Below are positions 50,179 to 59,115 of a stretch of 64,000 bases of DNA, one piece after another. Within the stretch, counting starts at the first letter, position 1, and every line of letters starts with the position of its first letter. The stretch covers positions 409,066 through 473,065 of the forward strand of contig NZ_AZSJ01000007.1 of the NCBI RefSeq assembly GCF_000516555.1, written 5' to 3'. Source of the stretch: Afipia sp. P52-10 (GTDB lineage: Bacteria; Pseudomonadota; Alphaproteobacteria; Rhizobiales; Xanthobacteraceae). The position numbers and the translations under genes are program-made. The notes beneath the pieces are model-generated. The model did not search any database and was not told the DNA's origin. It saw nothing but the letters and a program-made list of their open reading frames with translations.

Positions 50179-52737
50179 ATGGCGTTTCTGGCACCAGCGA
50201 TCGGCGGTCTGTTCGGGCTCGGCTCGATCGGCTCGTCCCTCGTAAACCTCGGGCTCGGCCTTGGCGCATCGTTCCTGGTTAACAGCCTGCGCGGCAATCA
50301 GCAGCAGCAGGCCGGCACGACAACGACATCGACGCGCGGCACGCAGGTCAACGTCCAGTATGGCGGCGCCATCCCGCGCAGTTGCATCTTCGGCATGGGG
50401 GCAACCGCAGGCCACCTGCTGTATGCCAACGTTTACGGTGAGAACAACGACTATCTGCAACGCGTGTTCGCGATCGGCGACGGTCCGCATCACTCGCTCG
50501 ACAGCATTTTTGTCAACGGCAAGAAATGCACGTTCGGCGCGCCGGATGCGATCGGGACTCCAGTCACAGAGTTCGACGACGCCGGCGAGCATAATCTCTG
50601 GGTCCGCTTCTTTCAGGGCTTCGAAGGGCAGGCGGCCGACGCGCAGCTATACGCCAACGCCAACCCGTCCGATCGCTGGACGGCAGACGATCGGCTGGCG
50701 GGCATCTGCTACGTCTCGGTGACTGAGCGCTACAACGAGCGGGTGATGACCAGCCTGCAGCCCTACCTGTTCGTGGTGAAGGGCAGGCTGGTGTACGACC
50801 CGCGCAAGGACAGTTCGATCGGCGGTTTCGGGCCGCACCGGTGGACAGACCCTGCGACCTGGGAGTGGTCGGATAACCCGGCAGTTTGCCGCTACAATTT
50901 CCAGCGCGGCCTGTTCATCGGCGGCGAGCTGATCGTAGGCCAGGGGATTGCGCCGTCCGACCTGATCCTTGATCGGTACGCCACGGCGATGAACGTCTGC
51001 GACGAGCTGGTCGACCTCAAGGGTGGCGGCAGTGAGCCGCGCTATCGGATCGGCATGACGGTCGGCGCCGATCGCGAGTACAGCTCGGTTTTGCAGGACT
51101 TTGACGATGCCATGGCTGGTCAGGCGCTGGAGGCTGTGGGTGCGTTTGCGCCGGTCGCCGGCGCGGCCCGGCCGGTGGTCCTGACGTTCACCGATGACGA
51201 TCTGGTCGAGAAGAAGCCGCTGCGCTTTACGGCCAAGCGCAGCCGGGCGGACCTGGTGAATTCGATCTTCGGCTCCTACACCGACCCGATGCAGTCGTTT
51301 CAGCAGATCCCGTATGCACCGCGCATTTCAGGCGCCGACGAGATCATCGACGGCGAACGGCTGGCGACACAACGCGACTTCGCGCAGATCCTGTCCGAAA
51401 CCCAGGCGCAGCGGGTCGCGGAGATATTCCGGCGTCGGGTCCGCAAACAGGCTACCGCCGAGGTCACGTTGCGGCCGCGCTTTATCGTGCTCGAGCCCGG
51501 CGACTGGGTGACCTGGAATTCCGCGCGCTACGGCACACGCACTTGGCAGGTCGAGAGCCGCACACGCAACGACGACCGTAGCATCGGGGTCGCCTTGGGC
51601 GAGATCGGCGCCGATGTCTTCGCCTGGGACGAAACGAGCGACGAGCTCGATCCGAACGTTCCAGGCGACCTGCCGGGCTTTAACGAGCTGTCCTCGTCGG
51701 TGGCCGGCTTTACGTTGCAGGCCATCCAAGTGAACGGCGAGGGCGGTCTGACGATGCCGTCGCTCCGCTGCCTCTGGTCGCCGATCTCGGACCCGACCAT
51801 CGTCGCAGTGATCGTCGAATATCGGATCAAGACCCCGGACGATTCCGGCGCCATCAAGACCGTCCGTTTCCTGCGGCCTGACGCCGGCGAGGATACGATC
51901 CTCGGCGATATTCAGGCCGGCACCGAATACGAGGCGCGCGCGACCATCGAGACGATCCCGGCCCGCCAGACCTTCTTTACGGTTTGGGTGTCGCAAACCG
52001 CTTCGCCCTTCCACGTCGTCCCCGTCTCGAAGAAGACCCTGCTCGCCGAGCTGGCTGCGCTGGAAGGCAGCATCCAGAAGCAGGTGACCGAGGTCATGGC
52101 GGCGCTCAAGGATGAGATCGGCGAAATCCGGGCGCGGCTTCCGGGTCTTGCCAATGAAATCGCTCGCAACTGGATCGACAAGCGCCAGGTGCGAAGCCAG
52201 CTCAGCGCTCGGTTTAACGTCGCCTATGCCGGGATCGAAGAGGTCCGGACCGTCGCTGTGGATACGCAGGAGGCGTTCGCGGAGTTCTCGACCGAGGTCA
52301 CGGCGAGCTTTGGCAGTGTCAACGCGCTGATCGCGACAAACACGTCAGCAATCGCTACGCTCAACGGCTATGCCGCCGCGCGCTGGTCAGTCACGACAAA
52401 CGTCAACGGCTACATCGCTGGCATCGAGCTGATCAATGGTGGACAGCAGGTTTCGTCGTTCACGGTGCTTGCGAATGTCTTTCGGGTCTCGCAGCCGGGA
52501 ACGACCGGTGGTAGCACGGTGGACGTCTTCACGATTGCAAGCGTCGGCGGCTCACCAAAGATCGTCTGGCGAGCGGATATGATCGGCGATGGGTCGATCA
52601 CGGTGAACAAGTTGTCGGTCGGCTTCTTGTCTGCGATCTCGGCCAACATCGGCGAAATTACAGCGGGGGTCATCAGGAGCGCGGACAACAAGTTCCGGAT
52701 TGATCTCGACAATAGACAACTCGTCATATCAGACTGA
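50179..52737 (+). CDS. Tail tip/host specificity protein (J-like)
   Basis: 852 aa. Hydrophobic Gly-rich N-terminus (AIGGLFGLGSIGSSLVNLGLGLGASFLV), then IPRSCIFGMGATAGHLLYANVYGENNDYLQRVFAIGDGPHHSLDSIFVNGK typical of tail-tip hubs, a fibronectin-like region (about 490-620) and a helical stretch before the last 100 residues (WSVTTNVNGYIAGIELING...), which resemble the DUF1983 end of J. Probably recognises the host surface. Confidence 0.9.
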   Translation: MAFLAPAIGGLFGLGSIGSSLVNLGLGLGASFLVNSLRGNQQQQAGTTTTSTRGTQVNVQYGGAIPRSCIFGMGATAGHLLYANVYGENNDYLQRVFAIGDGPHHSLDSIFVNGKKCTFGAPDAIGTPVTEFDDAGEHNLWVRFFQGFEGQAADAQLYANANPSDRWTADDRLAGICYVSVTERYNERVMTSLQPYLFVVKGRLVYDPRKDSSIGGFGPHRWTDPATWEWSDNPAVCRYNFQRGLFIGGELIVGQGIAPSDLILDRYATAMNVCDELVDLKGGGSEPRYRIGMTVGADREYSSVLQDFDDAMAGQALEAVGAFAPVAGAARPVVLTFTDDDLVEKKPLRFTAKRSRADLVNSIFGSYTDPMQSFQQIPYAPRISGADEIIDGERLATQRDFAQILSETQAQRVAEIFRRRVRKQATAEVTLRPRFIVLEPGDWVTWNSARYGTRTWQVESRTRNDDRSIGVALGEIGADVFAWDETSDELDPNVPGDLPGFNELSSSVAGFTLQAIQVNGEGGLTMPSLRCLWSPISDPTIVAVIVEYRIKTPDDSGAIKTVRFLRPDAGEDTILGDIQAGTEYEARATIETIPARQTFFTVWVSQTASPFHVVPVSKKTLLAELAALEGSIQKQVTEVMAALKDEIGEIRARLPGLANEIARNWIDKRQVRSQLSARFNVAYAGIEEVRTVAVDTQEAFAEFSTEVTASFGSVNALIATNTSAIATLNGYAAARWSVTTNVNGYIAGIELINGGQQVSSFTVLANVFRVSQPGTTGGSTVDVFTIASVGGSPKIVWRADMIGDGSITVNKLSVGFLSAISANIGEITAGVIRSADNKFRIDLDNRQLVISD

Positions 52738-53168
52738 TGACCCGGCGAATTCTCATTTCTCCCGACCGGGTTTCGATCTCGCGACCTGGCTATGATGCGC
52801 TGACGTCCCCGCGGACGTCGGATTACATGGCGCTGGACTCGGCGCTCGATATTGAGAGGCCATTGCAGGCCGGTGTGTTGACGGGGCTGCCGATTAACAA
52901 TGTGACGATCATTCCCTTCGGCACCACCTATCCGCAACCGCCCGCGGTCGAAATCTATGAGTGGGCCTCCGACCTTGGTCCGGTTGCGGTTCGAAACACG
53001 ATCTGGCGATACGACTCGACCGGGTCATCGACTGACGTGCGCAGTACGGTTGGCGGGTTCGTCTCCCAAACGGGCTGGGGCATCCGGCTTCAGGGCGGGG
53101 GGTTTGTTGACTCCGCGTACTTCAGTCGCGCGCGCAATTGGATCTATATCATCTGGAAGACCTGGTGA
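52737..53168 (+). CDS. Small tail appendage protein, repeat family member 1
   Basis: 143 aa with N-terminal SPDRVSISRPGYDAL, a central NVTIIPFGTTYPQPPAVEIYEW and a C-terminal WIYIIWKTW. The same pattern recurs in the next two genes, so the three look like diverged tandem copies. Overlaps the J-like gene by one base. Probably a beta-structured appendage; role unknown. Confidence 0.7.
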   Translation: MTRRILISPDRVSISRPGYDALTSPRTSDYMALDSALDIERPLQAGVLTGLPINNVTIIPFGTTYPQPPAVEIYEWASDLGPVAVRNTIWRYDSTGSSTDVRSTVGGFVSQTGWGIRLQGGGFVDSAYFSRARNWIYIIWKTW

Positions 53169-53575
53169 TGGTTGCGCGGTTCCTCGCAGGTTACCACCCA
53201 ACTCTAGGCCGTATGGGAATCTGGCTGTCGCGCTCAGGCCTCGACGTGACACTTGCTTCGGCGGAAAGCCAGTTCCTGCTTTCGACCGATTACAAGAACG
53301 AACAAATCTTTCTTTCTGGGCGCGTGACCGTCATTCACGGATCGCAGGAGATTGTCGCCTTTCCGGAAACGCTCGACGCCCCGCCGTTCGTGTCGTGGAA
53401 CGAGTCATATCCGGACGGTGTGAACTATTATCCGTTCAGGATCGACCTGACGACGAGCGCGCCGCAGAGCTACTCGGTCTCCTGCTATTCCTATGCAGAC
53501 AAGGTCACCTTCGTGAACAGCACCGAGTTTGACTTGTACGTCTTCTATCGCGTCCTGTGCCGCAGGTTCGGGTAG
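53168..53575 (+). CDS. Small tail appendage protein, repeat family member 2
   Basis: 135 aa: GIWLSRSGLDVTLASAESQFLLSTD, then QEIVAFPETLDAPPFVSW and the end FDLYVFYRVLCRRFG. Layout parallels its two neighbours (SxPGxDV motif, pP motif, aromatic C-terminus). Starts one base inside the preceding stop. Confidence 0.7.
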   Translation: MVARFLAGYHPTLGRMGIWLSRSGLDVTLASAESQFLLSTDYKNEQIFLSGRVTVIHGSQEIVAFPETLDAPPFVSWNESYPDGVNYYPFRIDLTTSAPQSYSVSCYSYADKVTFVNSTEFDLYVFYRVLCRRFG

Positions 53576-53989
53576 ATGGTGAAGCGTGTTCTCATGCGAG
53601 GCGGCATCAGTTCAGCCTTGCGGGTGTCGTTGCCTGGATTCGACGTCGAAACAGCGAACCTTTCTCAACTCGCCTTTGATGCACGCTTCGCGAACCTGCA
53701 GGTCTACACGAAGGGCGCTGTGACCATCGGCGGCGGCAACGTTGCCTACAGCTTCTCGTTCGGCGAGACGCTTCCGGCCGCGCCGCTCGGCTTCTTCGTT
53801 TTCAACGTGTTCAATCCCGGCGATGGCAATCTTCGCGGACAAATGCCGTTTATCGTCAAAAGCACAAGCGGCGGTCCTATCACTGTGAGCTGCAACTATG
53901 CTTCGGTGTCACCGTCCGGCTTCACGCTCCAGACCTCTGGGGGGAGCGGGGTAGTCTACTACATCTTCTATAGAATGCTGAATGCGTAG
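53576..53989 (+). CDS. Small tail appendage protein, repeat family member 3
   Basis: 137 aa: LRVSLPGFDVETANLSQLAFDARF, FSFGETLPAAPLGFFVFNV and the end VYYIFYRMLNA. Third copy of the repeated architecture. Begins directly after the preceding stop. Confidence 0.7.
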   Translation: MVKRVLMRGGISSALRVSLPGFDVETANLSQLAFDARFANLQVYTKGAVTIGGGNVAYSFSFGETLPAAPLGFFVFNVFNPGDGNLRGQMPFIVKSTSGGPITVSCNYASVSPSGFTLQTSGGSGVVYYIFYRMLNA

Positions 53990-53996
53990 GTGATGA

Positions 53997-54407
53997 ATGC
54001 TCGTGATCTATGACAAAGCGTCGGGCCTGATCAATCATATCCTTGTCCATGCAGAGCCCGGTCTTGATCACATGAAGAAGGTCTATACGGAGCTCGGCAA
54101 GGGCACGTTGCTAAACCCCGGCGGCTCCATGAACGATTCCGTGACGCACTACGTCTTTGATGGTCGGATCATTCCGCGACCAACGGTCGACGTTGTCGGG
54201 CCGGGTGACATGTCTGCTTCCGACCTGATTTTCCATGTCAATCAACCATGCGAGCTCGAAGTGAGCTTTGCTGGTGAGGTTGTGGCGACCGAAGCGCTGC
54301 AGTCGGGCCCGCTGCCATTCAGCGTGGAGCATCCTGGTGCCTATCAGTTGCGGTTCTCCGCGCCATTTCCGTTTCTTGATGCGATTTTCAATCTGGAGGT
54401 GCGATGA
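53997..54407 (+). CDS. Tail fibre-region protein of unknown function
   Basis: 136 aa: MLVIYDKASGLINHILVHAEPGLDH, then a small beta domain (LIFHVNQPCELEVSFAGEVVATEAL...HPGAYQLRFSAPFPFLDAIFNLEVR) that looks like an Ig-like module. Coupled to the next gene by ATGA. Confidence 0.65.
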   Translation: MLVIYDKASGLINHILVHAEPGLDHMKKVYTELGKGTLLNPGGSMNDSVTHYVFDGRIIPRPTVDVVGPGDMSASDLIFHVNQPCELEVSFAGEVVATEALQSGPLPFSVEHPGAYQLRFSAPFPFLDAIFNLEVR

Positions 54408-54748
54408 AGATCGATCCGATGCCGGCACTCCGCGTCTCGGCGACCCTCAAGATCAATGCCGATTTCAACCGGCGAGCCAGCGAGACGCTTCATCGCGACC
54501 ATGCCTATCGGCGCAAGCGTGAAGTGGCCAATGCTGTGCTGCGTGGCGAACAGCTTGAGCCCAAGCATGCGTTCGCGCGCGAGGCTGAAATGCGTGGGGT
54601 AACGCTCATCGATCTCGCGGCGATCGTTGCGGCGAAGCCTGACGCGATCGACGAGCGCGAAGCGCGACGTCAAGAGCTCCTGATCGCGATCGATCAAGCG
54701 GCGACGCCAGACGAACTCGCCGCAATTCTCAAGAAGCTGCCGGGATAA
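54404..54748 (+). CDS. Helical protein upstream of the tail fibre, possible fibre chaperone
   Basis: 114 aa, helical and charged (NADFNRRASETLHRDHAYRRKREVANAVLRGEQLEPKHAFAREAEMRG, ending DELAAILKKLPG). Its place just before the fibre gene suggests an assembly factor. Not recognised. Confidence 0.6.
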   Translation: MKIDPMPALRVSATLKINADFNRRASETLHRDHAYRRKREVANAVLRGEQLEPKHAFAREAEMRGVTLIDLAAIVAAKPDAIDEREARRQELLIAIDQAATPDELAAILKKLPG

Positions 54749-54754
54749 TCGATC

Positions 54755-56077
54755 ATGCCTGACCTGATCTACACCCAGGGCACCGTCTCGGTGTCCGCTG
54801 GCGGCACTGTCGTAACCGGTGTCGATACGCTCTGGTCGAACCTGCGTGCATATGACTCGATATCGATCGATGGCGGGCCGCCCATCGTGATCGAAGCGGT
54901 GACGGACGTCACTCACCTTGTGATCGCGCCGTGGCAAGGTGGCGCCAAGACCAATGTCACTTACCGCGCTTACATGGTCTCGCCGCTGCGCTTCGAGGGC
55001 GGGCAGCAAGCGGCCGACGTCGCTCGTCTCGTGGCGGCGTTGAACAAGGACGGCTTCTTTCATTTCGTCAGCGACGACGAGGCCGCGCCTGATCCTTCCT
55101 TGGGAGATGAGGGGCAGTTTGCGCTGCAGGTCTCTACGGGAAAGATGTGGGTTAAGACGACAGGCGCCTGGGTGTTCTATGGCACATATAAATCCTACAG
55201 CGCGCCGCGTCCTTGGGACAGCGTAACGCAGTTCAATCCGTTTGACGTTGTGACACTTAACGGTTCGGCTTATGTCGCCAAACAGACGAGCGTGAACCAG
55301 GCGCCACCGAACGCAACGTATTGGACCTTGCTGGTTTCGAAGGGCGATACTGGTATCCAGGGGCCTGTGGGGCCCGGCTATGGCGGCTCAAGCCCGACCA
55401 ACATGTCGATCGTCGGGGCTGGAAACACCATCAACTTCAACACGCAACCTGGCATGGCATATGGCGTTGGCAGCCGAGTTCGGTTGGTCGCAATCAGCGC
55501 GACACAAAACTACATGGAAGGGCGTGTCACGGCTTACACCAGTTCATCCATGGCTGTGCTGGTCGATCGGGCGATTGGTTCCGGCACCTTTTCATCCTGG
55601 AGTTTGTCCATTGCAGGCGAGTCTGGCTCGGGCGACATGCTGCGGTCGCTGAATTTATCCGATCTGACAAACATTTCCACCGCGCTCACGAATCTCGGCA
55701 TCTCGTCATTTATCAAGACGCTCTTGGACGACGCTGACGGGCCGACGGCATGGAGCACGCTTGGGTCCGCGACCAACAACGCGGCGAACGGTTACTTCAA
55801 ACTGCCGAGCGGAGTTATCGTTCAATATGGATCGGTCACACAGCCATCGGGCGTTGCGGATTCATCAGTTACGTTTCCGACCTCATTCCCGAACGCGGCG
55901 CGGTCGCTCGTTACAGTGCCAATTTACAACAACGTCGGCCCGAACGAAGTCGTACTATGTAATGCGTCCGGAGTGACCGTGAGTGCGTTCTCGATCCGCT
56001 GCCGATATATATCGGGGACTGGAGGACCGGTGCCCACATCGGCAATGACCGTCAACTGGATCGCCATAGGATATTGA
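54755..56077 (+). CDS. Tail fibre protein
   Basis: 440 aa. N-terminal attachment domain (YTQGTVSVSAGGTVVTGVDTLWSNLRAYDSISIDGGP), a carbohydrate-binding-like segment (APRPWDSVTQFNPFDVVTLNGSAYVAKQTSVNQAPPN), a short collagen-like GDTGIQGPVGPG (about 197-208), and a gp53-like receptor-binding end (GYFKLPSGVIVQYGSVTQPSGVADSSVTFPTSFPNAARSL...VNWIAIGY). A good candidate for host recognition. Confidence 0.9.
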   Translation: MPDLIYTQGTVSVSAGGTVVTGVDTLWSNLRAYDSISIDGGPPIVIEAVTDVTHLVIAPWQGGAKTNVTYRAYMVSPLRFEGGQQAADVARLVAALNKDGFFHFVSDDEAAPDPSLGDEGQFALQVSTGKMWVKTTGAWVFYGTYKSYSAPRPWDSVTQFNPFDVVTLNGSAYVAKQTSVNQAPPNATYWTLLVSKGDTGIQGPVGPGYGGSSPTNMSIVGAGNTINFNTQPGMAYGVGSRVRLVAISATQNYMEGRVTAYTSSSMAVLVDRAIGSGTFSSWSLSIAGESGSGDMLRSLNLSDLTNISTALTNLGISSFIKTLLDDADGPTAWSTLGSATNNAANGYFKLPSGVIVQYGSVTQPSGVADSSVTFPTSFPNAARSLVTVPIYNNVGPNEVVLCNASGVTVSAFSIRCRYISGTGGPVPTSAMTVNWIAIGY

Positions 56078-56079
56078 CG

Positions 56080-56592
56080 ATGAAATTTGCAGTATTCGAT
56101 CAAGCTGGCCTGCCTGTGGGATTCTATGCCGAGGAGATTCACGGACTGCGCATGCGTGGTGATGAGCCAAATCCGGACTGCCTGATCCCGCTCGACGCTA
56201 TCGCGATCTCAGACGCGCAATGGAGCGATCTAGTCGAAAATCAAGGGCGGCGGAGATGGCAAGACGGTGAGGTGGTCGCATTCGATCCGCCGCCAGCTCC
56301 TGCGCCAGTCCCGGCCTCCATCTCAGACCGGCAGTTCTTTCAGCAACTGGCGCTCGACGATGTGATCAGTGGAGCCGAGGCCGAGGCCGCTGTTGCGACC
56401 GGCACGATCCCGACCGAAATGCTGGCGCTGATCGATCGGCTCCCGGCCGAGCAGCGGTTCGGCGCTCGGATGATGCTGAAAGGCGCGACGGTCTTTGAGC
56501 GCCATCATCCGCTCACGGTGACCATCGGCCAGCTTTACGGCTGGGATGACCAGCAGATCGACGCGTTGTTTCAGAGCGCAGCGGCGCTCTGA
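56080..56592 (+). CDS. Tail fibre assembly-type protein
   Basis: 170 aa. N-terminal MKFAVFDQAGLPVGFYAEEIHG and QWSDLVENQGRRRWQDGEVVAFDPPPAPAPV are typical of fibre chaperones that follow the fibre gene; the second half is helical (SDRQFFQQLALDDVISGAEAEAAV). A TTG at 56074 is an alternative start. Confidence 0.75.
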   Translation: MKFAVFDQAGLPVGFYAEEIHGLRMRGDEPNPDCLIPLDAIAISDAQWSDLVENQGRRRWQDGEVVAFDPPPAPAPVPASISDRQFFQQLALDDVISGAEAEAAVATGTIPTEMLALIDRLPAEQRFGARMMLKGATVFERHHPLTVTIGQLYGWDDQQIDALFQSAAAL

Positions 56593-56683
56593 GCAGAGAA
56601 GGCGCGCCAAGTAACAAGCCGAAAGCCTGTGCTTTGCAGCAGTGGGGAAAGTTCCGCGCTGGCAAGAACCTATGGAGATATCA

Positions 56684-57571
56684 ATGGACAAGTCCATCCC
56701 GCCTTTCGCGGCGCATCTGCTTGACTTCATCGGCGGCATCGAGGCGCCGAAAGGCTACGAGACGGTCTACGGCAACAACCAGGCGAAGCTGGCGAAGCCC
56801 TTGACGCAGATGACCATTGCCGAGGTCATGAAAGCGCAGCCAACATGGACGAAACGCTTCGGGTCTTCGGCAGCCGGCCGATATCAGTTCATGCTGGCGA
56901 CGTTGCGCGGGCTGGTGAAGGAACTCGGACTCGATACCGGCGCGAAGTTCGATGCCGCGATGCAGGACCGGCTCGGCTATCACCTGCTGAAGCGACGCGG
57001 GTATGACCGGTTCGTTGCTGGCGAGATCGGTGTGACAACGTTCGCCAAGCTGCTGGCGCAGGAGTGGGCATCTCTCCCAGTCCTGCAGGACACCAAGGGC
57101 GCGCATCGCGATATCAAGCGAGGCCAGTCCTATTACGCTGGTGATGGCCTGAACAAATCTCTGGTGCCGCCGCAGCGCGTTGAGGCTCTGCTGCGTGACC
57201 AGTCCAAGGCCAAGCAAGCGGCCGGCGGCGCGGCCGTCGCCGGTGGCGCGGTCATGGCGACTACTGCGGCCCACCATGGCCTCGGTGTCGGCGCGTGGAT
57301 CGGAATCGCGGCAGGCGTCCTCGCCCTGCTGGCGCTGGGCTATCTGGCTTGGCGCTGGTGGAAGAACCGCAAGCCGTCTCCGCCGGAGGCATCCTCCGAT
57401 TGGCGCGTTGGCGAAGCTCCGGCTGCGCTGCTCAGCAGCAAGGGCGTACAGGCTCTGGCGAGCACGCAGATCTGGAAGTCCGACACGACGGTCCGAGTGA
57501 AGCCCGCGCGGAAGCCTGCGGCGAAACGTAAGCCGCGCGCGAAGACCAAACCGAAGCGAAAGGCGGCCTGA
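56684..57571 (+). CDS. Endolysin (muramidase) with C-terminal membrane segment and basic tail
   Basis: 295 aa. Lysozyme-like domain at about residues 5-165: LLDFIGGIEAPKGYETVYGNN (Glu20 as likely catalytic residue), FGSSAAGRYQFMLATLRGLVKELGL, QEWASLPVL. A membrane segment lies at about 200-225 (GVGAWIGIAAGVLALLALGYLAWRWW), and the last 24 residues are almost only Lys, Arg, Pro and Ala. GGAGA precedes ATG 56684. The holin gene follows two bases later. Confidence 0.85.
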   Translation: MDKSIPPFAAHLLDFIGGIEAPKGYETVYGNNQAKLAKPLTQMTIAEVMKAQPTWTKRFGSSAAGRYQFMLATLRGLVKELGLDTGAKFDAAMQDRLGYHLLKRRGYDRFVAGEIGVTTFAKLLAQEWASLPVLQDTKGAHRDIKRGQSYYAGDGLNKSLVPPQRVEALLRDQSKAKQAAGGAAVAGGAVMATTAAHHGLGVGAWIGIAAGVLALLALGYLAWRWWKNRKPSPPEASSDWRVGEAPAALLSSKGVQALASTQIWKSDTTVRVKPARKPAAKRKPRAKTKPKRKAA

Positions 57572-57573
57572 CC

Positions 57574-58179
57574 ATGAAGATTGACCTCGGCGGCTGGAGC
57601 TGGGCCGCAGAACTGGCGCTCGACTGGAGCCTGCCTGCGCTGGCGACGGCATTCGGCGTGCCGGGCCCTGTGTCAGCGTTTGCCATCAGCAAGCTGAAGC
57701 AGGTGTTGGGCCTGAAGCCTGGCGCAACTGAGGCGGATGTCCGCAGCACGATCGAGGGTATGGACCCTGAGACGGCGCGGGCGGCGCTGGACAGTGTCCA
57801 GTCCGAAGTGGCCGCACGTTACGCTTGGTTGACAACCGTTGCCGAAGTTCAGGGACGGGTGGCCGGCGAGGTCAACAAGACCATTCGTGCAGAGGCCGGA
57901 AAGGTCTCATGGTGGCATTGGCGACACCTGCTCGGATACGTGCTGGTCCTGCTCGGTCTCGAAATCTGCACGCTGATCCCGCTGGTGGCTCTCGGCAGGA
58001 TCAGCGCAGCCGATATGGCGGCGATCATTGCGGCCATGTCGCCATTAACCGGAACGTTCGCTCTGCTGCTCGGCGCCGTCGCGATCGACACGACCAGTCG
58101 CTACAACACTGCGATGACCGGAGAGCGAGGTTCTGTCGTGAGCGCCATTAAGGCCGTGACGGGTGGTCGCAAGAAATGA
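57574..58179 (+). CDS. Holin, 3TM family
   Basis: 201 aa. The layout (SWAAELALDWSLPALATAFGVPGPVSAFAISKLKQVLGL, helical linker, LLGYVLVLLGLEICTLIPLVAL and MSPLTGTFALLLGAVAID) matches the GTA/3TM holin family that permeabilises the inner membrane at lysis. Located between endolysin and a spanin-like gene. Confidence 0.85.
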   Translation: MKIDLGGWSWAAELALDWSLPALATAFGVPGPVSAFAISKLKQVLGLKPGATEADVRSTIEGMDPETARAALDSVQSEVAARYAWLTTVAEVQGRVAGEVNKTIRAEAGKVSWWHWRHLLGYVLVLLGLEICTLIPLVALGRISAADMAAIIAAMSPLTGTFALLLGAVAIDTTSRYNTAMTGERGSVVSAIKAVTGGRKK

Positions 58180-58481
58180 CAGACACCGCATATGCGATGC
58201 TCGTTATCGCCGGCACCACTCTGGCTTTCAACGTTTGCATTCACCTGTTCGGCGGCGGCTGGCGACTATCAAGCCGCATTTCGTCGATCGAGGTCAACGT
58301 CGCCGCGGTGCAGGCTGAGATCAAGAAACTCAGCGACGTTCTCATCCGCCTCGCTGATATGCGCGGCGAGGTGAGGGTTCTCGACACCCGCGTGACCGCG
58401 GCCGAGCAGGATATCCGCGAACTGCGTCACGGGCAGGGGTTCGTCCAGGGCCGGCGCGGCATCGACGGCGAATATCCTTGA
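58176..58481 (+). CDS. Membrane-anchored coiled-coil protein, possible spanin (Rz-like)
   Basis: 101 aa with an N-terminal membrane segment (YAMLVIAGTTLAFNVCIHLFGGGW) and a helical region (VNVAAVQAEIKKLSDVLIRLADMRGEVRVLDTRVTAAEQDIREL). Coupled to the holin by ATGA. Gene order suits an inner-membrane spanin; no outer partner (Rz1 lipoprotein) is evident. Confidence 0.6.
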   Translation: MTDTAYAMLVIAGTTLAFNVCIHLFGGGWRLSSRISSIEVNVAAVQAEIKKLSDVLIRLADMRGEVRVLDTRVTAAEQDIRELRHGQGFVQGRRGIDGEYP

Positions 58482-58485
58482 TGTC

Positions 58486-58818
58486 CTATCGCCCCTTCGC
58501 CTTCCTGCGCTTTTCCTTAAACGCCGCCGCCTTTCTCTCTTTGTAGGACATGCGCCCGATCGGCGCTGGCTCGTCACCGCCATAGACTGCGCGCTTCACA
58601 GCGTGGTGCGTGAAGACGACGGCGGCTGGGGTCTCTGCGGCCCAGATCAAAATGCCAGCAGCGTGCTGCCAGTGTGGATCGTTGTCGGTCGTGTGGGCGG
58701 GCAGGCTGTTCGCGTAAGCGCGCGCGTCAGCGAGCGTACGCAGCAGGCGGCCGTCAGGCGTTTCGACCGGGCGAGGGCCGAAGAGGGTGCTGAGCGGTTG
58801 CGACCAGTTGGCTGCCAT
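58486..58818 (-). CDS. Protein of unknown function, SRAP cassette
   Basis: 110 aa: WSQPLSTLFGPRPVETPDGRLLRTLADARAYANSL, then AGILIWAAETPAAVVFTHHAVKRAV and a strongly basic C-terminus (YKERKAAAFKEKRRKAKGR). Not recognised. Leftward, converging with the lysis genes; downstream of the SRAP gene in what may be one operon. Confidence 0.6.
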   Translation of the reverse strand: MAANWSQPLSTLFGPRPVETPDGRLLRTLADARAYANSLPAHTTDNDPHWQHAAGILIWAAETPAAVVFTHHAVKRAVYGGDEPAPIGRMSYKERKAAAFKEKRRKAKGR

Positions 58819-58836
58819 CGATGCAGCCTAGCACAG

Positions 58837-59115
58837 TCAACACACGTTCTGCTTGGCCTTCTCCGTCAGCGTGAAATGGCCGCCGCTTTCGTGCATTTGG
58901 ATTAGGCCCTCAGCAATCAGCCATTTGATGCCGGCGCCATACTCGGCCGGGCTCGCCTTGTCCTGGAATAAAAACGGGCAGTTGACCTTCTCGACGTGGA
59001 TTCGGTTTTGCGAATCCTCGATCGCCAAGGCGTATTCCAGCAGGCGCTTGGCTGCAGCTTCCGGCTTTGCATAGGGGCGGTCTGCAACGAATTTCATAAA
59101 CGGATTTTGCGTCAT
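58837..59115 (-). CDS. Winged-helix-like small protein, SRAP cassette
   Basis: 92 aa: [60 protein letters not shown], a layout like a small winged-helix. Its ATG overlaps the SRAP stop (59112-59115), so the two are translationally coupled. Function unknown. Confidence 0.65.
   Translation of the reverse strand: MTQNPFMKFVADRPYAKPEAAAKRLLEYALAIEDSQNRIHVEKVNCPFLFQDKASPAEYGAGIKWLIAEGLIQMHESGGHFTLTEKAKQNVC

Noticed and set aside
49404-50297. Minus-strand open frame of 297 codons
   Set aside because: Only its last 93 codons (start 49685/49688 with a good ribosome site) look like a gene; the rest is antisense to the DUF6950 and J-like genes.
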